Positions 25,326-34,459 of a stretch of 64,000 nucleotides of DNA are shown piece by piece. The position numbers and the translations under genes are program-made. Numbering within the stretch: position 1 is the first letter of the stretch; each line of letters begins with the position of its first letter. This stretch comes from Diaphorobacter sp. HDW4A (GTDB lineage Bacteria; Pseudomonadota; Gammaproteobacteria; Burkholderiales; Burkholderiaceae_C), in the NCBI RefSeq assembly GCF_011305995.1, contig NZ_CP049910.1, positions 2,294,001 to 2,358,000 of the forward strand, read 5' to 3'. The notes below the pieces were generated by a model. The model ran no database searches, was not told the origin of the DNA, and was given only the letters and a program-made list of their open reading frames with translations.

Positions 25326-26461
25326 GGAGCGGGCGTCGTGGGCCTCGCAGTGGCCAGGGCGCTGGCCTTGCAGGGCCGCGAGGTGCTGGTGCTCGAGGCC
25401 GCGAATGCCATCGGCACCGAGACCTCGTCGCGCAACAGCGAAGTGATTCATGCGGGTATCTACTATGCGCAGGGCTCACTGAAAGCGCGGCTGTGCGTGC
25501 GGGGCAAGGAGCTGCTTTATACCTATTGCGAGGAGCGCGGCATCGCTCACCGGCGCTGTGGCAAGCTGATCGTGGCGACCTCGCCCGAGCAGCGCGCCAA
25601 GCTCGACAGCATTGCCCAGCATGCTGCTGCGAACGGGGTGAACGATATGCAGTTGCTCACCGCCGACGAGGCGCGGGCGCTCGAACCCTCACTGCACTGC
25701 GTGGCCGCCTTGCTCTCGCCGAGCACCGGCATCGTGGACAGCCACGGGCTCATGCTGTCGCTGCTCGGCGATGTCGAAAACCATGGCGGTGCGCTCGCAC
25801 TGCAGTCGCCCGTGTCTGGTGCGGAATGTTTGCCCGAGGGCATTTTGGTGCGCGCGGCCGACGGCACGGAGTTGCTGGCCAAAACCGTGATCAACGCGGC
25901 GGGTCTGCATGCTCCAGACCTCGCGCGCCGATTCGCGGGCCTCGCGTCCGAGCATGTGCCGACGGCCTACTACGCCAAAGGTAACTATTTCACGCTGGGC
26001 GGCAAGGCCCCGTTCACACACCTGATCTATCCGGTGCCGGAAGCGGCGGGGCTCGGCGTTCATCTGACGCTTGATCTTGGCGGGCAGGCCAAGTTCGGCC
26101 CCGATGTGCAATGGGTGAATGGCCCGGACGATCTGGTGGTCGATCCTGCGCGCGGTGAGGGCTTCTATGGCGAGGTGCGCAAGTACTGGCCGACGCTGCC
26201 CGATGGATCGTTGTCGGCTGGCTATGCAGGCATTCGTCCCAAGATCAGCAGCCCCAAGGATGCAGCGGTCGATTTTGTGATTCAGGGCCCGCAGGTGCAT
26301 GGCATCGCCGGGTTGGTGAATCTGTTTGGCATCGAGTCGCCGGGGCTGACCAGCTCGCTGGCCATCGGCGAGCATGTTGCGCGACTCCTGAAAGTTTGAA
26401 ACATCCCGGCCAGCCGTGCACTCGCCCCGCAGCGTGCTTTGGAATTGGTAGCATCAACGGG

Positions 26462-26496
26462 CTTGTAGGGGCTAAGATGTGGTCTGGACCTACAAG
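26462..26496. promoter_or_regulatory. 8-bp inverted repeat upstream of the DUF883 operon
   Basis: CTTGTAGG (26462-26469) and CCTACAAG (26489-26496) are perfect arms 19 bp apart, about 60 bp before the first gene. This could be an operator or part of the leader; AT-rich promoter-like sequence (AAATATAGC) follows directly. Confidence 0.4.
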
Positions 26497-26558
26497 GTCA
26501 AATATAGCTTGCGTTTATCTTTGTTCCAACTGTTAACCATCAGGAAGAGGCTTTGAAT

Positions 26559-26867
26559 ATGAGTACCGCATCGGAAAAAATCGCCAGCGCACAAGAAGAT
26601 CTGGAGCAACTCGTGGGTGACCTGCGCGGTCTGCTCGCCAGCAAGGATCTGGACAGCGTTCCTGAAATCCGCCAGTTGCGCAAGCGTCTGGACGACAGCA
26701 TGTACACCGTGCGCGAATCCGCCGTGCGCGCCGCGCAAGAAGCCGCCTATCAGGCCAAGGAAGCCGCACGCGTGGCCAACAACTACGCACACGACGAGCC
26801 ATGGCGCGTCGCCAGCGCTGCGCTGGCCGTGGGTGCTCTGGTGGGCTTTCTGCTCGCCCGCCGTTGA
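26559..26867 (+). CDS. DUF883 / ElaB-YqjD family membrane protein
   Basis: This 102-aa protein has a long amphipathic helical part (SEKIASAQEDLEQLVGDLRG onward) and a single C-terminal membrane helix with the family glycine pattern (ASAALAVGALVGFLLARR). Known YqjD/ElaB proteins are tail-anchored, bind ribosomes, and appear in stationary phase or under stress. The ATG at 26559 follows AGGAAGAGG. It is first in a three-gene operon like Escherichia coli yqjD-yqjE-yqjK. Confidence 0.92.
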   Translation: MSTASEKIASAQEDLEQLVGDLRGLLASKDLDSVPEIRQLRKRLDDSMYTVRESAVRAAQEAAYQAKEAARVANNYAHDEPWRVASAALAVGALVGFLLARR

Positions 26868-26953
26868 TCGTTTGACCGGTTGAGTCACTGCAGGAGCGCG
26901 GCGCACGCCACGTTTTTGCAGATTCCAAAACAACTAGAGAGGCAAGCGCACGC

Positions 26954-27349
26954 ATGAATCTGATTGCATTGCTCGGATTGGAGGGCCTCGTCGCGCGTTG
27001 GCGGGCCAACGTGATCGAGGGCGCCATTGCGGCAGAAGATCGACTGGAGCTGGCCGGCATGGAATGGGCCGACCAGAAGCGCCGACTCGTGACGCTCGCC
27101 GTGCTCGGCGTCATCGCGGGAGGCCTCACGGTGATCGCGCTCATCATGCTGTCACTCGCAATTCTGGTGAATTTCTGGGACACCCCCAACCGTGTCACCG
27201 TTGGTTGGCTGCTGGCTGGTGGCTGGCTGCTGCTGTGGGTGATCGTACTCATAGCGCTGACGTTGATAGCCAAGCGTGCAGGCAATGCGTTCGCACTGAC
27301 CAAGCGCGTGCTGGCGCAGGACTGGCAGCAAGTCAAGGATCGGCTGTGA
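26954..27349 (+). CDS. YqjE-like / phage-holin-superfamily membrane protein
   Basis: This 131-aa protein has two strongly hydrophobic segments (LAVLGVIAGGLTVIALIML and VGWLLAGGWLLLWVIVLIAL) separated by a short loop, as in the YqjE family often labelled phage holin. It is not a prophage gene here; its setting between DUF883 and YqjK-like genes marks it as the YqjE counterpart. Its TGA overlaps the next gene's ATG (TGATG). Confidence 0.9.
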   Translation: MNLIALLGLEGLVARWRANVIEGAIAAEDRLELAGMEWADQKRRLVTLAVLGVIAGGLTVIALIMLSLAILVNFWDTPNRVTVGWLLAGGWLLLWVIVLIALTLIAKRAGNAFALTKRVLAQDWQQVKDRL

Positions 27350-27717
27350 TGAGCAACGCCAAGAACACTCCCACTCCGAAGCCCGTGCGTTCGACCACCT
27401 CGGCAGTCGAGCGTGAAATCAACGCATCGCTGGCATCCCCTGAGCAACTCGCGGTGCTCAAGCGCATCGACGCCCAACGCGACCGCATCCACGCCCGTCA
27501 ACTGGCGATGCAGCAGGCACGCGCTTTGAAGGCCAGCAACGCCGACCGCGTAGACGCCGAAGCGCCCCTGCCGGTACGCCTTCTGGCGTTCGCCAAGTTG
27601 CACCCCGTCGCAGTGGCCGTGGCCGTCGGCGCGGCACTGATTGCGGGGCCAGCCAAGCTGATGCGCATAGGCGGCATCGTCCTTCCTATCGTGATGAAGA
27701 TGCGCAGCAGCAAATAA
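27349..27717 (+). CDS. YqjK-like small protein
   Basis: This 122-aa protein has a charged helical N-terminal half (LKRIDAQRDRIHARQLAMQQ) and a hydrophobic C-terminal segment (HPVAVAVAVGAALIAGPAKL). Position and layout match YqjK, the third gene of the yqjD-type operon, though sequence similarity cannot be measured here. Translation is coupled to the YqjE-like gene by a TGATG overlap, and a terminator follows 24 bp after the stop. Confidence 0.8.
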   Translation: MSNAKNTPTPKPVRSTTSAVEREINASLASPEQLAVLKRIDAQRDRIHARQLAMQQARALKASNADRVDAEAPLPVRLLAFAKLHPVAVAVAVGAALIAGPAKLMRIGGIVLPIVMKMRSSK

Positions 27718-27741
27718 CGCTGACGCACAAACAATGAGAAG

Positions 27742-27767
27742 GCCCATCGCAAAATCGATGGGCTTTT
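27742..27767 (+). terminator. Rho-independent terminator after the yqjDEK-like operon
   Basis: GCCCATCG and CGATGGGC form a perfect 8-bp stem around CAAAAT, followed by TTTTT. Confidence 0.88.
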
Positions 27768-27806
27768 TCGTTGAACAAGACAAATCACCGGACGTTTGTT
27801 GCAGTG

Positions 27807-27971
27807 AAAACAGCAGCCCCACGAAGCAAGCAGGGCACCCGATCTCACACCCCAACGGCAAGACAGCCCCTCAGGCCAGGTGTCGAAGCGGCAGATCAGT
27901 ACGCCTTGAAGGTAAGGCTTCGCAACAATGCATGAGAGGGTGTATTGCCGCCCCAAAACGGCCAATCATCG
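27807..27971 (-). repeat. Palindromic intergenic repeat, copy 2
   Basis: Read on the minus strand, this stretch aligns along its whole length with 6651-6813, including GGCGGCAATAC, TTGTTGCGAAGCCTT, AGGCGTACTG, CCTGAGGGGC and GTCTTGCCGTTGGGGTG. Pairing inside this copy is weaker than in copy 1 because several arm bases differ. It lies between the yqjDEK-type terminator and the end of pyrD, again between convergent genes. Confidence 0.8.
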
Positions 27972-28003
27972 AAACCAAAGGCTTCGTACAACAAACAGAC
28001 AGA

Positions 28004-29053
28004 TCAGCGCTTCATACCCTTGATGGCCTGAGCAGCTTGGCCGACGAGCTCGGGGCCTTTGTAGATCAAACCGGTATAGATCTGCACCACATCGGCCCCC
28101 GCGCGAATCTTGCTGACGGCGTCTTGGGCACTCATGACGCCGCCGACTCCAATGATGGGATACCCACGGCCCAACTGCGCCCGCAGTTGCGAAATCACCC
28201 GATTGCTGGCCTCCAGCACTGGAGCGCCACTCAGCCCCCCAGTCTCCTCACTGTGCTGCATCCCCTTGACCGCATCGCGGCTGATCGTGGTGTTGGTGGC
28301 AATCACGCCATCCATGCCCTGGCGCTTGAGCGTCGCGGCGATCAGGCGAATTTGGTCCTCGTCCAGATCGGGCGCGATCTTCACGAAGATCGGCACGCGG
28401 CGGCCGTGCTGGGCGGCGAGTTTTTCGCGGCGCTCGGCGATGGCGAAGAGCAGGGCGTCGAGCGCTTCGTCACTCTGCAGCTCGCGCAGATTCTTGGTGT
28501 TAGGGGAGCTGATGTTGACCGTCACGTAGTCGGCATGCGGATACACGCCTTCAAGACAGATCAGGTAGTCGCTAGTCGCGCTCTCCATTGGCGTGGCCGC
28601 GTTCTTGCCGATGTTCAGGCCTAGCAGCATGGGCTTGCCCTGGGCGCGGGTCTGCGACTTCTTCACGTTGGCGATGAATGCTTCCAGCCCTTCGTTGTTG
28701 AAGCCAAGGCGGTTGATCAGCGCGTTGGCCTGTGGCAGGCGGAACATGCGCGGCTTGGGGTTGCCGGGTTGGCCCTTGGGTGTCACGGTGCCGACTTCGA
28801 CAAAGCCGAAGCCCATCGCGGCAAGTCCGTCGATCACGCGGGCGTTCTTGTCCAGACCGGCGGCCATGCCCACGCGGTTGGGGAACTTCAATCCTGCGAG
28901 TTCAATGGGATCGCTCACCATCGGGTTGCACCATGCCCACGACAGCGGTGTGCGCTGGCCCTTGGCCAGCATGTCCATCGTGAATTCATGGGCCTTTTCC
29001 GGGTCCATGTTGAAGAGAATTGGGCGAGCGAAAGCGTAGGGTAGTAAAGACAT
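28004..29053 (-). CDS. pyrD: Dihydroorotate dehydrogenase (quinone)
   Basis: PyrD oxidises dihydroorotate to orotate in pyrimidine synthesis, passing electrons to ubiquinone at the membrane. The 349-aa product is the class 2 form: the N-terminal helices ([20 protein letters not shown]) form the quinone tunnel. [15 protein letters not shown] carries the catalytic serine, and [16 protein letters not shown] and [15 protein letters not shown] bind FMN phosphate. It is divergent from rpiA with only 35 bp between the starts. Confidence 0.97.
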   Translation of the reverse strand: MSLLPYAFARPILFNMDPEKAHEFTMDMLAKGQRTPLSWAWCNPMVSDPIELAGLKFPNRVGMAAGLDKNARVIDGLAAMGFGFVEVGTVTPKGQPGNPKPRMFRLPQANALINRLGFNNEGLEAFIANVKKSQTRAQGKPMLLGLNIGKNAATPMESATSDYLICLEGVYPHADYVTVNISSPNTKNLRELQSDEALDALLFAIAERREKLAAQHGRRVPIFVKIAPDLDEDQIRLIAATLKRQGMDGVIATNTTISRDAVKGMQHSEETGGLSGAPVLEASNRVISQLRAQLGRGYPIIGVGGVMSAQDAVSKIRAGADVVQIYTGLIYKGPELVGQAAQAIKGMKR

Positions 29054-29088
29054 TGGGATAATTCAAGGTTCAACACGGATTTTCGCCC

Positions 29089-29781
29089 ATGACGACAACA
29101 ACCAACTCACTTTCTCAGGATCAACTCAAGACTTTGGTCGGTCAGGCCGCGCTGCAATACGTCGTGCCGGACGAAATCGTGGGCGTGGGCACCGGCTCGA
29201 CGGTCAACAAGTTCATCGACGCGCTGGCCACCATGAAAGACCAGATTCGTGGTGCGGTCTCCAGCTCGCTCGCGAGCACCGAGCGTCTGCAGGCGCTCGG
29301 CATCAAGGTGTTCGACGCCAATGAAGTCGAGGCGCTGGCCGTCTACATCGACGGTGCGGACGAGATCGACGGCAAGGGTTACATGGTCAAGGGCGGCGGT
29401 GCGGCCCTCACACGCGAGAAGATCGTCGCAGCACTGGCCAAGCAGTTCGTCTGCATCGCCGACGAGTCCAAGCTGGTCGATGTGCTGGGCGAATTCCCGC
29501 TGCCCGTCGAGGTGATTCCGATGGCGGCTGCGCAAATTCAACGTCGCTTCGAGGCGCTCGGCGGCACGGCCAGCATCCGCCAGAAGGACGGCAAGCCGCT
29601 CGTGACCGACAACGGCCAGCACATCATCGACGTGCGGGGCCTGAAGATCAACGATCCGCTGGAATTCGAGAGCACCGTGAATCAGTGGCCCGGCGTGGTC
29701 ACCGTCGGTGTGTTCGCACACCAGAAGGCGGGCGTCTGCCTGCTGGGCACGTCGTCTGGCGTGCGCACTATGACATTCTGA
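29089..29781 (+). CDS. rpiA: Ribose-5-phosphate isomerase A
   Basis: RpiA interconverts ribose 5-phosphate and ribulose 5-phosphate in the pentose phosphate pathway. The 230-aa product has [15 protein letters not shown] (phosphate loop), [24 protein letters not shown] (quoted by the parts DGADEIDG and [11 protein letters not shown], the active site) and the C-terminal [15 protein letters not shown]. Length and motifs are normal. It starts 35 bp from the divergent pyrD start, so the two share a small promoter region. Confidence 0.97.
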   Translation: MTTTTNSLSQDQLKTLVGQAALQYVVPDEIVGVGTGSTVNKFIDALATMKDQIRGAVSSSLASTERLQALGIKVFDANEVEALAVYIDGADEIDGKGYMVKGGGAALTREKIVAALAKQFVCIADESKLVDVLGEFPLPVEVIPMAAAQIQRRFEALGGTASIRQKDGKPLVTDNGQHIIDVRGLKINDPLEFESTVNQWPGVVTVGVFAHQKAGVCLLGTSSGVRTMTF

Positions 29782-29832
29782 TGTGGCGAAGGAGCGCTCG
29801 CGACCGGTTCGCGGCGTGCTCCTTTCCACTGG

Positions 29833-31203
29833 TCACTTCATCAGCAGTCCATCAACCTTGGCGATGTCCTCATCGCCCAGAATGCCTGCGGCTTGGCGCA
29901 GCTTGAGCTGGCCCATCAGCACGTCATAGCGCGCCTTGGCGAGATCGCGTTGGGTCTGGTAGAGCTGGCTTTGCGCGTTGAGGATGTCGATGTTCACCCG
30001 CACTCCGACTTGGTAGCCGAGTCGGTTGGCATCGAGTGCGCTCTGGCTGGACGCGACCGCGGCTTCCAGCGCCTTGACCTGGCCCATGCCGGACTGCACG
30101 CCCAGATAGGCGGCACGCGAGGCCTGCGCGACGTTGCGGCGGGCGTTGTCGAGATCAGCCTGGGCCTTTTCTTCGAGCGACAGGGTTTCCTTCACCCGGT
30201 TCTGCACCGCAAAGCCTGCAAACAGCGGCATGTTGAGCGCCACACCCACGCTTGCGCTGGTCGCGCGCGAGTGCACGAAAGGTTGCGAGGTCATGCCGTT
30301 TGGGTTGCGCTGCATTCCGTAGCTGGCCTGCAGATCGACCGTGGGCAGATGGCCGGTTTCGGCCTTCTTTGTTTCAAGGCGCGCGACGTCTAGCGCAATC
30401 TGCGCCTGACGCACGACGGGTTGAGTGGACTCGGCCGTGTCCACCCACTGAGTGATGTCCGAGGGCTCCACAACGGGGAGGACGACGGGATGGGCCAGTG
30501 GCAGAGGCGCGATGCCCACTCGGCCAACGATCTGATCGAGCGCAAGCTTCTTGACCTGCAGGTCGTTGGTCGCGGCGATCTCCTGTGCGCTGGCGAGATC
30601 GTGGCGCGCCTGCGCTTCGCGCGAGTCGGTGATGGTCGCGTTGCCGAGCTCGAAGTTGCTCTTGGCTGATGCGAGCTGCTCGGAAATCGCCTTCTTCTGC
30701 GTCTGCACGACGTTGAGCGTGTCCTGTGCGGCGAGCACATCGAAGTAGGCCTGGCTCACGCGGATCAGCAAATCCTGGTCGGCCGCGTCGAGCTGTGCCT
30801 GCGCGATCTCCACGCCGCGTTGACCTTGCTGGAAGGCGATGCGGTTGGCGGGGCGGAACAGCGGCTGGCTGGCGACGATGGCGGCCTGCTGCGATGGGCC
30901 GTGCAGATCGAAATTCTGCGCCGTCATCGTAGGCGTCTTGACGCGGTACTGCGTGTGCGCGGTGCTGACTCCGGCCTGCGCTGCAACGCTCGGAAGCAGC
31001 CCTGCTCGGGCCTGTTGGCCCCGGCTCACCGTGGCGTCGTATTGCGCCTTGGCGGACTGCCATGGGGCGTCGTAGCCACGGGCTTGTTCAACCAGTTCGA
31101 AGAGGCTTTGCGCCTGAGCGGCCTGCGCGGTGAGGGCACTGGCAGCGACCGCGAGTGACAGGGTCAGTGGGAGCTTGCGCAACGAGGACGGCAAAAAGGG
31201 CAT
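29833..31203 (-). CDS. TolC-family outer membrane efflux protein
   Basis: This 456-aa outer-membrane channel protein of type I secretion or efflux systems has a signal peptide (LTLSLAVAASALTAQAAQA) and two TolC repeats rich in coiled-coil helices (for example AQLDAADQDLLIRVSQAYFD and DNARRNVAQASRAAYLG). The ATG at 31203 is preceded by GGAAGGA. It is last in the TetR-PCMT-rhodanese-TolC series on the minus strand. No inner-membrane pump is adjacent, so it may serve several pumps, as TolC does. Confidence 0.92.
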   Translation of the reverse strand: MPFLPSSLRKLPLTLSLAVAASALTAQAAQAQSLFELVEQARGYDAPWQSAKAQYDATVSRGQQARAGLLPSVAAQAGVSTAHTQYRVKTPTMTAQNFDLHGPSQQAAIVASQPLFRPANRIAFQQGQRGVEIAQAQLDAADQDLLIRVSQAYFDVLAAQDTLNVVQTQKKAISEQLASAKSNFELGNATITDSREAQARHDLASAQEIAATNDLQVKKLALDQIVGRVGIAPLPLAHPVVLPVVEPSDITQWVDTAESTQPVVRQAQIALDVARLETKKAETGHLPTVDLQASYGMQRNPNGMTSQPFVHSRATSASVGVALNMPLFAGFAVQNRVKETLSLEEKAQADLDNARRNVAQASRAAYLGVQSGMGQVKALEAAVASSQSALDANRLGYQVGVRVNIDILNAQSQLYQTQRDLAKARYDVLMGQLKLRQAAGILGDEDIAKVDGLLMK

Positions 31204-31308
31204 GGTGTCCTTCCAGCAAATCGGCATGACGAATTCGCTCTGCGCCGCGCACGGGGTGCGCGTTCGCAGGCGGATGAATGAACTGCTTTTGACTCTGAAG
31301 CGAGCGCC

Positions 31309-31650
31309 TCAATACCGGGGAACTGACGGGGCCACTTCGGCTGACCAGGCGTCGATGCCTCCGGTGATGTTGGCGACATGCTCAAAACCCTGATGTTCGA
31401 GAAAGCCCGCCACACGCAGGCTGCGCATGCCGTGGTGACACAGGCAGGCCACGGGGCGCGCTGGGTCGAGTTCGGCGAGGCGGGCGGTGATTTCGCCCAT
31501 CGGGATCGTGACGAGTTCAAAGTCTGCGGGCGTGATGCTCGCGGTCTGCAGTTCCCACGCTTCGCGCACGTCCAGCACGAGTGGACGGGCACCCTCGGGT
31601 GCGGCGGCGATCCAGTCGGCGAGTTGGTTGGGGCGAATGTGGGCAATCAT
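31309..31650 (-). CDS. Rhodanese-domain protein
   Basis: This 113-aa single rhodanese domain has the conserved LVLDVREAWELQTASI and the active-site loop CLCHHGMRSLR, whose second cysteine can carry a persulfide. The likely role is sulfur transfer in the cytoplasm. It lies between the TolC and PCMT genes on the same strand, 35 bp after the PCMT stop. The open frame continues upstream, but the ATG at 31650 matches the domain start (MIAHIRPNQLADW). Confidence 0.92.
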   Translation of the reverse strand: MIAHIRPNQLADWIAAAPEGARPLVLDVREAWELQTASITPADFELVTIPMGEITARLAELDPARPVACLCHHGMRSLRVAGFLEHQGFEHVANITGGIDAWSAEVAPSVPRY

Positions 31651-31685
31651 GCAAAGTTTCCTGGAAGGATAAAGACGTTTCAGTA

Positions 31686-32396
31686 TTAAAACTTGAACGC
31701 CGAGGGTTCTGGGAAGTTCAGCAGGCGCGGCACGACGATGTCCCACGGCTCCTTCACTTCGAAGCTACTGCCCTTGCGGGTGACGACGGTGGTGCGCATC
31801 ATGGGTTCCTGACCCACGACGGCCACGAGACGGCCGCCTTCGGTGAGCAGTGCGAGCAGGTTCTTGGGCACTTCGGCGATGGAACCGCTGACCATGATCA
31901 CATCAAACGGGCCGTCCGCGCTCAGATCGCGCGAGCCATCGGCCATGCGGACATCGACATTGGTGATGCCAGCCGAGCTCAGGTTTTCCTTGGCGAATTC
32001 GACCAGATCGGCGTTGATTTCAAGCGAAAGTACCTGCGAGCCGCTGCGGCCGAGCAGGGCGGCCATGTAGCCGGAGCCGGTGCCGATTTCGAGCACGCGG
32101 TCTGTGGACTTGACCGCTGCGTCTTGCAGCATGCGGGCCTCGACGCGCGGAGGCAGCATCATTTGACCAGTGCGCTCGGCTTCTTCGACCGACGCGTTCA
32201 GGGGAATCTCGATGTCCATGAACGCCATGGAGCGGTATGCGACAGGCGCAAATTCTTCGCGGCGCACTTCCGTCATCAGGTCGAGTACGTCCTCGGCCAG
32301 CACGCGCCACGGGCGGATCTGCTGCTCAATCATGTTGAAGCGAGCCTGTTCCACGAGGTTGGTGGTGTCGGCGGGCGTGTTCAAAGGCATGTTCAT
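31686..32396 (-). CDS. Protein-L-isoaspartate O-methyltransferase family protein
   Basis: This 236-aa SAM-dependent methyltransferase has motif I DRVLEIGTGSGYMAALLG and later DVIMVSGSIAEVPKNLL. It resembles PCMT, which repairs isoaspartyl residues, but the segment before motif I reads GQMMLPPRVEARMLQ rather than the usual TISQPYIVA-like form, so activity on isoaspartate is not certain. The ATG at 32396 (MNMPLNTPAD) is used, as the upstream extension has no homology. It lies 47 bp downstream of the TetR gene. Confidence 0.88.
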   Translation of the reverse strand: MNMPLNTPADTTNLVEQARFNMIEQQIRPWRVLAEDVLDLMTEVRREEFAPVAYRSMAFMDIEIPLNASVEEAERTGQMMLPPRVEARMLQDAAVKSTDRVLEIGTGSGYMAALLGRSGSQVLSLEINADLVEFAKENLSSAGITNVDVRMADGSRDLSADGPFDVIMVSGSIAEVPKNLLALLTEGGRLVAVVGQEPMMRTTVVTRKGSSFEVKEPWDIVVPRLLNFPEPSAFKF

Positions 32397-32443
32397 GGGG
32401 GTACTCCGAATTGCGGACTTCTGGATCAGACAAACCTCTGATT

Positions 32444-33094
32444 CTAGGCCGCTCGCGGGCGCAAACCCAGCAACAGGTTTTCTGCATGCATCTGCAGGTA
32501 CTTCACAGGGTCGAAATTTTCCGGGTTGACGATGCACATCGAGCGCGAGGAGAGCATCAGATCGAGCTGCATCAGCGGTGCCTCGAACAGATAGATCGCA
32601 TAGTCGATATCGAGTTGGCGGAACTCGCCTGAATCCATACCGAGTTGGAGCATCTTGCGGATCAGTCCCTGCGCGGGCAGCACCACCTCGTTGCGGTAGA
32701 AGAGGGCGATCTCGGGAAAGTTGTTCACCTCCGACATCATCAGCTTGCCAAGGCCGCTGGCCTTGGTCGAGCCGATGCGCTCCCACCAGGCGTTGAAGGC
32801 GTACTCCACCATTTCGCTGCAGGTGCCGTTGAAGGTGGTCAGCTCGGCCTCCCACTCGGCGAAACGGCCCGAGATGTTTTCGCGCACCACGGCCTTGAAC
32901 AGCTCTTCCTTGCTCGGAAAATAGAGAAACAGCGTGCCCTTGGACACCCCGGCGCGAGCTGCGACCTCGTCGACCTTGGTGGCGGCATAACCCTTTTCGA
33001 CGAACAGGTCGAGCGCGGCCTCAAGCAGCTCACCGGGACGGGCTTCCTTGCGGCGGCCGCGTTTGGTGGTGGTGCTTTCAGTGGCTGAGGACAT
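32444..33094 (-). CDS. TetR-family transcriptional regulator
   Basis: This 216-aa repressor has the TetR helix-turn-helix at residues about 15-60 (ALDLFVEKGYAATKVDEVAA, then GVSKGTLFLYFPSKEEL) and a helical ligand-binding C-terminal domain. It is the first gene of the TetR-PCMT-rhodanese-TolC series. A palindrome of TetR type lies 37 bp upstream of its start, so it probably represses its own operon. Linkage to TolC suggests control of efflux, which is an inference. Confidence 0.92.
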   Translation of the reverse strand: MSSATESTTTKRGRRKEARPGELLEAALDLFVEKGYAATKVDEVAARAGVSKGTLFLYFPSKEELFKAVVRENISGRFAEWEAELTTFNGTCSEMVEYAFNAWWERIGSTKASGLGKLMMSEVNNFPEIALFYRNEVVLPAQGLIRKMLQLGMDSGEFRQLDIDYAIYLFEAPLMQLDLMLSSRSMCIVNPENFDPVKYLQMHAENLLLGLRPRAA

Positions 33095-33131
33095 GGGCTC
33101 GTGGAACAAGGAGAGGAAGAAATAGTTAATG

Positions 33132-33145
33132 ACTGACTGGTTAGT
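33132..33145. promoter_or_regulatory. Probable TetR operator
   Basis: ACTGACTGGTTAGT is an inverted repeat (ACTGAC/GTTAGT, one mismatch) inside an AT-rich stretch between the divergent TetR and msrA genes. The half-site resembles operators of TetR-type efflux repressors. The site could govern the tetR operon, msrA, or both. Confidence 0.55.
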
Positions 33146-33228
33146 AATATAACAACCTCATTTTCCGTCGTCAAATACTTGCCCTACATAATTCGTACAG
33201 CAACAATCATCGCGAAGGAGCCGCAACC

Positions 33229-33774
33229 ATGAGCAACGAACAAGACATCATTCTGGGCGGTGGCTGTTTCTGGTGCACGGAAGCCGTGTTCGACCGGGTG
33301 AACGGCGTGACCGATGTCGAAAGCGGCTACGCCAATGGGCTGGTCGATCATCCAACCTACGAGCAGATCTGCGATGGTGATACGGGCCACGCCGAAGTCG
33401 TGAAGCTGCGCTACGACCCGGCCGTGATCAGCCTGCGCCAGATTCTGGAGATCTTCTTCGCGACCCACGACCCGACCACGCTCAATCGACAGGGCAATGA
33501 CGTGGGGACGCAGTATCGCAGCGCGATCTACTACACCAACGATGAGCAAAAACAGGTGATCGACGATCTGCTGCGCGAGATCGGGCAGGACAAGCTCTTC
33601 GGCGTGCCGGTCGTCACTGAGGTGGAGCCGGTGAAGAGCTATTGGCCGGCTGAGGAATATCATCAGGACTACTTCCTGCAGCACCCCAATCAGGGCTACT
33701 GCGCGTTTGTTGTAGGCCCCAAGGTCGACAAGTTCCGCAAGACGTTTTCACAGCACTTGAAGTCTGGAGCCTGA
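33229..33774 (+). CDS. msrA: Peptide methionine sulfoxide reductase A
   Basis: MsrA reduces the S-form of methionine sulfoxide in proteins. The 181-aa product has the active-site motif GGGCFWCTEAVF near the start, followed by DVESGYANG and EVVKLRYDP. The central FFATHDPTTLNRQGNDVGTQYRS block is typical, cited here by its ends. The C-terminal HQDYFLQHPNQGYC has a further cysteine, likely a resolving one. The start ATG at 33229 has AAGGAG upstream. It is divergent from the TetR gene. Confidence 0.97.
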   Translation: MSNEQDIILGGGCFWCTEAVFDRVNGVTDVESGYANGLVDHPTYEQICDGDTGHAEVVKLRYDPAVISLRQILEIFFATHDPTTLNRQGNDVGTQYRSAIYYTNDEQKQVIDDLLREIGQDKLFGVPVVTEVEPVKSYWPAEEYHQDYFLQHPNQGYCAFVVGPKVDKFRKTFSQHLKSGA

Positions 33775-33843
33775 TTTACGGGCTATGCTCTCGGGTTCGC
33801 GGCCTGTGACTTGTTGTTTTGATCGGGCTGCCTACTTTCTCCG

Positions 33844-34245
33844 ATGAACTCCCACCTTTCCCTGCGACAACGATTAGGCATGTGCTGGCTGATGCTGGCA
33901 CTGGTGCTGTCGCCTGCGCTTGGCTTGGTGCACAAGGTGGTGCACGGATCGGGCTTGCCCGCGCCATTGGCGATTGAGGTCGTCGCCCAATTCACGCAAT
34001 CGGCTGGAGAGGCCGCAGCACCGCAATCGCAGGAGGGACTGCACGGCCTGTTCGGCGCGCACACCAAGTCCGAGTGCGTATTGCTCGACCAGATCGCGCT
34101 CGGTCATGCGCTCATGGCGCATGCCTTGCCGGTTGCGCAGCCATTGCCTGCTGCGCTGCCGGTTGCCGATGTTCCCGCCCCACCTCTTGGCCAACATGCC
34201 GCGCCGTTTCGTGCGCGCGGCCCCCCTTCATTGCTATTGGCCTGA
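33844..34245 (+). CDS. Small exported protein upstream of the zinc receptor
   Basis: This 133-aa protein has a hydrophobic N-terminal signal (MCWLMLALVLSPALGLVHKV) and a mature part with ECVLLDQIALGHALMAH. That pattern (Glu-Cys then Asp-Gln and histidines) recalls small periplasmic proteins often found beside zinc or copper uptake genes. The C-terminus is proline/alanine-rich. It lies 215 bp upstream of the ZnuD-like receptor on the same strand. A role in metal handling is an inference from context and residues. Confidence 0.7.
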   Translation: MNSHLSLRQRLGMCWLMLALVLSPALGLVHKVVHGSGLPAPLAIEVVAQFTQSAGEAAAPQSQEGLHGLFGAHTKSECVLLDQIALGHALMAHALPVAQPLPAALPVADVPAPPLGQHAAPFRARGPPSLLLA

Positions 34246-34459
34246 GTTCATCGACCGTTTCGTTTCTTGTTTGCTGTGCGCGATTGCTGCGCGTGAATCG
34301 ATGACGCCTGTTCGCTGAACACGGGCTGACCACTCGCTCGATTTCATCGTCGTTGTCGCGGCCACTGTCGCTGTTGCACAACCCCATCGATTCATCGCGT
34401 CCGCATGTCAGGCAACACGGTTGCCCGAGTGCGTTGGCGCGGCCTGTTTTCATCAAGCA

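Larger units (their letters stand above)
25003..26399 (+). pseudogene. FAD-dependent oxidoreductase (LhgO/DAO-like), split by a miniature transposon
   Basis: The original gene begins with GTG at 25003 and reads [10 protein letters not shown], then is cut at 25033 by a 288-bp element. It resumes at 25326 with [17 protein letters not shown]. Joining the two parts with one TGATA copy gives an unbroken 367-codon frame with the FAD motif [13 protein letters not shown], so the intact ancestor is clear. From the old start translation now stops at 25059. The 3' part stays open to 26399, and the frame also runs through the element. An ATG at 25248 inside it would give a 383-aa chimera starting [13 protein letters not shown] and rejoining at LIGAGVVG. 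Relatives oxidise 2-hydroxy acids such as L-2-hydroxyglutarate. Whether the chimera is made or works is unknown. Confidence 0.85.

Noticed and set aside
26954..27349. Prophage remnant because of the holin-superfamily label
   Set aside because: The gene sits in a yqjD-yqjE-yqjK-like operon and no phage genes are near.
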